This document shows, piece after piece, positions 48,660 to 64,000 of a stretch of 64,000 bases of DNA (positions within the stretch are counted from its first letter, which is position 1; each line of letters begins with the position of its first letter). The position numbers and the translations under genes are program-made. The notes under the pieces were generated by a model. That model was not told the origin of the DNA and searched no databases. It saw only the letters and a program-made list of their open reading frames with translations. This stretch comes from Syngnathus acus (lineage: Eukaryota > Chordata > Actinopteri > Syngnathiformes > Syngnathidae), in the NCBI RefSeq assembly GCF_901709675.1, contig NC_051088.1, positions 9,884,193 to 9,948,192 of the forward strand, given 5' to 3'.

Positions 48660-50767
48660 TTTTTCTCCAAGTTTATTGAATTTTTTTTAACGACAACACA
48701 ATGGCTCACATACATTGGGGTACATATGTGTATTTACATACAGGAGTCTTGCACAGTGGTTATCATAGGATGTCAACGCTACAGGACAGGCCTACAGAAA
48801 TAAATACCGTATAACAAATATTTTAGATTTCCAGTGTAACGTTCTCTTGCAGATCACTATAGTCTTTAATTACAAGATGAACAATAAATAGCACATGTAA
48901 ACTATGTATATACTATATATATGTATAAAAGATATGTTGAAACCAGACAGTGGAATTAGCAGATGACAATAATGTACACGCCCATTTCCTACAACATATC
49001 GTCTTCACATACAATAGATGAAATTTGAAACACGATGTCAAATAGAGGGTCTGCTTAGACACAAACTGCAGGCTCTGACCAGGCTGAAGCACGATTGCAT
49101 TTCTTCATATGTGTAGTGACATGAGATGGAGTATGTCAAATCTTATTTTGTGTTTTTGAATAGGTGTATGAATCTTGATGACACAATTCAGACATATAGA
49201 AGAGCCGTATGTGTGAATGTGTAGAATTTGGTGTGTTCTTTAATTCAGACATCGAGCTAAAGCCGCATGCCTCTGTTCACTTACAAACTGCAGTGTTCCT
49301 CTCTCCTGATTGGCTGGTCAGGATTTATGACGGAAGAATCACAGCTAATACAACAAACACACTCCTGTTGGTCCAAACCAGACTGGTGACTGCTCAGCTG
49401 GGGACTTCCTTGCAACGGTTCTCTCAGCATTCGACTTTAACTGGTTCTCGATTAAAGACAGGAACACCAAATAAGAGGAAAGTTCTGGGATGCTCGTGGG
49501 ATCCAATTTCCGGCTAATATTTTCCAAAGAATATACATTGATGATGAAGTCTAGTCTTTGCACTTCTCCAAAACAGTAAACATTGAACAGAGTGAATATC
49601 GGCAGCAGTGGATGCACCGTACAGTGGCAACAAACTGAAGCATCACAATATTAAAGTACATACTAAATGATTTGCTGGTCTATTCTTGTCTTGCCCTTTG
49701 AGCGCAATTACTTGATGTGACGTGAAGACAACAACTCAGATGTCGACTTTAAACAAAGCACCGGTACCAGGTCAGGGATGTTGAAAAGCACTCCTTGGCT
49801 GGATTTAGACTGTAGGTCTTTTGCCCAATTCCAATTTCATGCCTATAGTACATCCAATCTGCTTTCGATTGCATGTGGATTTTTTTTCTGCGTATACTGA
49901 CGTGTATCCAAAGCAGGTAAGACAAAAATTTGAATTTGGTCTGTGATGCCAAATAGCATAAAAGCAGCCTTTTCCCTTTCTGTTATGTCTTCAGGGCAAT
50001 CAGATGGTTCACTCCTGACTGGAATCACAACACATGCAAATATTTGGAAGCTAGCCCGCTAAGTGACATGCATGCTGCGTGTTTGTATGTGGGGGGGCTA
50101 CTTTGTTGGGTGCAAGCATTATGGACACTGTGGCACTATTTGTCATTAGGCTACCACATGAGGCCCTTTAAGAAGACGACATGTGCAGGCGGAAGTTATA
50201 CATGAACATAAAAGATGCTGGTCAAAACCCTCAACTTGAGTATAAAGCACAACCTTTTTGCAAAAGTCGGAGTCCAAAATATTCCAGGGACAATTTGATT
50301 AGCTGAGGGACTGTAGCGTTTTATATTTACAAAAAAATAAATAAATCCTACATTGACTGAATTGGCTGCCGTCCGCCTATAGAAGTAAATGGGTTGCGCT
50401 AGAAGAAGAAAGAGGAGGAGCTTCATCTACTTAAAAGACTACAAAGCTATCGATCACTATCGTCATCATCATCATTGGCGATGCGCTAGAGGAACGGAGA
50501 GAAAGGCTGCATGCAGATTGGTGGGGAGCAGGGTGCGGGTCCTCAGACATGTACAGTGTTTGGTCATCACCTGGGGAGAGAACAGTAAAATCATGATGAA
50601 TATAATAATCACATGATTCTTGGGACAATTTGCATTGTATGCACGCGCACACGTAGAACCTGAATATAATTTTCTGGAAAATTTCACAACTTCAACATCT
50701 GGCTCCCAAGACTTGTAAATGTTTAGCTATGCATCACGTCAAAGGTCCGCATCGTGTTACCTCGGTA
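48660..50767 (-). other. kif5a: KIF5A 3' UTR
   Basis: About 2.1 kb downstream of the KIF5A stop without any splice-supported coding sequence. It ends at a minus-strand AATAAA (48,672-48,677). A long 3' UTR would be usual for a neuronal kinesin mRNA. Confidence 0.65.
48672..48677 (-). terminator. kif5a: KIF5A polyadenylation signal
   Basis: AATAAA on the minus strand, about 2.1 kb after the stop codon and 0.4 kb before the putative first exon of the next minus-strand gene. Nearer signals could give shorter isoforms. Confidence 0.5.
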
Positions 50768-61294
<10,527 letters not shown>

Positions 61295-61570
61295 GGCGCA
61301 GATTGGATGAGGAGGATGCAGAGGATGAGGAGGCTGGCGAAGATGCTGGTGGCGGCCTGGAGCCGATGCGTCGGGGAATGGGGAAAAAAACGACGAGAGA
61401 ACCACGGAGGTCGCTCCTTGTTTTTCCAGGGGGCAGCAAAGAAGCTTAGGGTGTTCTTTCTTTTTTTCGACTATTTAAGCGTCGAAAAGAAACACGAAGC
61501 TTGGCGGCGTTTCCGTGTCGCAGTGAGCGGGGAAGGCGCTTATTAGTCGTCCAAACACCAAATGACCGGC
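61295..61570 (-). promoter_or_regulatory. kif5a: putative KIF5A 5' UTR and core promoter
   Basis: A pyrimidine-rich leader (many 'cctcctcat' motifs) precedes the ATG. A TATA-like 'cttaaatag' lies on the minus strand at about 61,473-61,481. No upstream ATG was seen in the ~180 bases before the start. The promoter assignment is an inference. Confidence 0.4.
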
Positions 61571-62715
61571 CTACATAATTAAAAGAACAGATTAAATCGT
61601 GCCCTCCGCTTCTCTGGAAGAGATATATGGTGTTGTGTAGCTGCCTTTTCTCTCTTTTGGGGTGCGTCAGGCCGGCTGAAGGTGAGCGATGCTGTTGGAA
61701 GGGCAGTGAGGTACAAGGCTACCACAGCGCCCCCCCTCGGTGAGGTCCGCAAAGGGCGTGGCCTGCATCCTCGCAAAACTGGTACCCACAGACATCATTT
61801 TTAACGTACATACCCGTTTAAGCATAACCGATTGCGTTGACATAGGCGCCGTATTGAATGTGGCAAATTCAAGTCTACGCAGTCAAAAAACTGCCAGTTT
61901 GGCTTTAGAGTCAGGTGCTTCTACTCAACCGGAACTCGTGTAACATCTTTTTAACTGACACTTCACACATTCGTAATGCAGCTAACTTGTGGGTGCGAAC
62001 AATTTTTAGCACTTTGCAGGTTGTTTTATGATTGTCCATTGACTTGCATTGTTTATGGGCAGATCTGCCACATCCAAGATGGTGGATTCACTGTTGCGTC
62101 GCAGCTACCGGTCAACCACCTTAAGGCAGTGTCTAGAGTGGTACCCACCTCACCACCATTGTTCAGCTATGGCTCAGCATCCTGCTACCGCAACGGCTGC
62201 AGCTTGTCTTCATCCTCTGGGGAAACCACAACCAGCAGAAGGAATGACACACAACAGCGACACGTCATCAGCACTCATCCTGAAGCCAGGATTGAAGATA
62301 GGCGATATGAAACGTCACAACAATGTTTCTAGGCAAAAAACGCGGCATTGAAAAATATCAGCAAGAAAAATATATCTTATGATTGTGACATGTGCTCATT
62401 TAATGTGGTTACCAGATTCCATGTTTTTAAACTTTTGTCAGGAGTTTTTTCTTCCCGTTTTGCGTGATGGCCATCTCGATCTGATTTTTTTATTTCGGCA
62501 AGTGCATGATCAACATTCAATACAACTTCATTTCACAGTGTGTTTTACATGACTTGTCGAAAAGGGAAGCGGGTTGAAGCAATGACATACAATGACTACG
62601 AAGTCAATTACATTTAAAATTGGTTTGGATGTTAAACGGTGAGCATGAATGGGTACCCTGCTTTACATGAATGTAAAAATTAAATGAACCCAAGAGTAGA
62701 TTTTCTGTAAATAGT
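61571..62715. other. intergenic, no gene seen
   Basis: Upstream flank of KIF5A. Two overlapping open frames of 100-118 codons (61,976-62,351, plus) lack recognisable domains and splice context. A minus-strand ATTAAA near 62,717 may mark the end of the next gene. Confidence 0.4.
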
Positions 62716-62716
62716 T

Positions 62717-63901
62717 TTAATATTAAATAAAAAAGACTCCCATATAAAAAAGAAAGCTACAGCCCACAATTTAATCATTTTTTTAAACATAAGTATTGAA
62801 AGCCAGGGGGTAGAATGAGAAAAGTACTCCCAGAAAAATTCACAATTGTTTGCACTCATCTCTTTTCTCTAAACCATATAAAATCATAATAAAACACATT
62901 AACTGTACATATGTACAAATCTCCAAGTGTATACAAATTGCATAATTTGCTTTTCTTTTTTTGTTAAATACAGCAAGAGATGCCAGTATTTTGAGGGGAG
63001 GGCAGTGTGAGGATATCATTTCATAATCTACAGTTAGACAAAAACTCATCAAATCCACATTAGGTATCACAGCTCTGGCTTTTAAGAATCCCCATCTTGT
63101 TCATGATGGAGGGGCTACATGACGAATGGCTGTATACTGAAGGGAGGACGTAAGAAACCCAATTACGGTGGCTTTATATGAAGGAAAAATAAAACCATAC
63201 CTCTAAGCACCATCTGAAAACATTTGAAGGGTGCCTTACCGAGTCCTTTCTGTGTTTGAACAGAGGGTCTCATTCATGGCATGACCAGAATTCCAACTAT
63301 AGCACGGCCGGAAAGTGAGGGGCTCAGCAATAGCACTGTTGTCCTACACAATCAACATTATTAAAAAAGACACACACACACACACATACATACAATGACA
63401 TACACACTTTCCACAGAGAGCATGGTTCAAGTAGACGGGCTTCATTGTGACTCACAGTAACACATAAATGAGAACAGTACACTTGTTATTCTGGGTAAAA
63501 TGATATGACGCTAACATCACGAAGAGAGCTGTGATCACACCAAACACAACCATTAGCGTGTGAACTAGACCTAAGAGTGAGAAAATAGTCACTTTTTTTA
63601 ACTTTCTATTAAATTATTTTCTCCTCCTGACCGGAGCTCGTCCTATGCTTTATTTTCCACCTGTCTCCATGGCGTTTGTTAACATGAACAGCATTAGTGC
63701 AGTTGACTGAGTATGAAGATAAAACAAACAAAAAAAACATAGGTGACATGAGTGTGTGAGTGCAGGCAGGGGCCAGGAGGTGATGTCTGTGATTGGTGAA
63801 CAGCTGTGATTGACAGCTCCCTCCACCAATCACTGCCTCTGAGACCTTGCCCCTCGTCTCCTCCGGCCTCGGACTGATGTGTCGGGCTTCAACAGGGCCG
63901 T
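62717..63901 (-). CDS. 3' end of an unidentified minus-strand gene (partial)
   Basis: A good acceptor on the minus strand ('ctgtccttcgttctattgcag') opens an exon at 63,901. Two frames are possible: one gives 23 residues ending GARSQRQ and a stop at 63,830-63,832; the other stays open to about 63,609 (PRPEETRGKVSEAVIGG). Downstream, a second acceptor near 63,563 leads into a hydrophobic stretch (MVVFGVITALFVMLASY), and a third exon with clean sites lies at 63,239-63,343. The phases do not give one clear chain, so I could not settle which exons are coding or name the product. Confidence 0.35.
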
Positions 63902-64000
63902 CTGCAATAGAACGAAGGACAGAAAAAAGAAAAATGAACGGTTATCACTTTGAACAATAACTATAGGAACACTGAGGGGAGTGCAAATATTGTTTTGTTT

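Noticed and set aside
61976-62351. Two overlapping open frames of 100-118 codons upstream of KIF5A
   Set aside because: No domain, no conservation recognised, two frames open at once; consistent with chance in GC-moderate DNA.

Overview
This is a 64-kb piece of a vertebrate nuclear genome, almost certainly a teleost fish with a compact genome. Reasons: multi-exon genes with GT-AG introns that are mostly 70-600 bp long, proteins that read through as orthologues of human genes, fish-type SINE, hAT and Tc1/mariner remnants, and many (TG)n and (AT)n microsatellites. The tRNA-headed SINE family would fit a pipefish/seahorse-like genome, but that is only an impression. No prokaryotic feature, CRISPR array or virus-like coding region was seen.

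Layout, left to right. (1) 1-9,300, plus strand: the 3' 27 exons of ATP13A2, a lysosomal P5B polyamine-transporting ATPase; the first ~70 residues lie outside the window. (2) 9,300-12,900, minus strand: SZRD1, a small SUZ-domain RNA-binding protein, tail-to-tail with ATP13A2. (3) 13,000-16,700: a repeat island with a 157-bp tandem array, a nested hAT-like foldback and SINE, and an (ATCA)n tract. (4) 16,990-22,738, minus: a complete TGM2-like transglutaminase, 15 coding exons, 682 aa, catalytic Cys-His-Asp all present. (5) 23,838-48,250, minus: a PLEKHG4 (puratrophin-1)-like Rho guanine-nucleotide exchange factor, 23 coding exons, 1,822 aa, with CRAL-TRIO-like, spectrin-like, DH and PH regions. 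Its inferred 5' leader exon lies 12 kb upstream, and the long first intron holds transposon fossils and microsatellites. (6) 48,660-61,300 or slightly beyond, minus: KIF5A, a neuronal kinesin-1 heavy chain, 28 coding exons, 1,042 aa, with a ~2.1-kb 3' UTR. (7) 62,700-64,000, minus: the 3' end of a further gene that I could not identify.

All splice chains were built by eye from consensus sites. For SZRD1, TGM2, PLEKHG4 and KIF5A the exon lengths add to an exact multiple of three, and every junction keeps frame. Four neighbouring genes run on the minus strand; ATP13A2 is convergent with SZRD1. The genes share no single pathway: lysosomal transport, RNA binding, protein crosslinking, Rho signalling and axonal transport. 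This looks like an ordinary teleost synteny block, not a functional cluster.

I found no new biological system. The points most worth a second look are the degenerate telomere-like minisatellite inside the PLEKHG4 gene, two GC-AG introns in its CRAL-TRIO-like part, two tiny terminal exons that would give an alternative PLEKHG4 C-terminus, conservation of the KIF5A exon that corresponds to human ALS-linked exon 27, and a three-level nested repeat at 14.0-15.1 kb.
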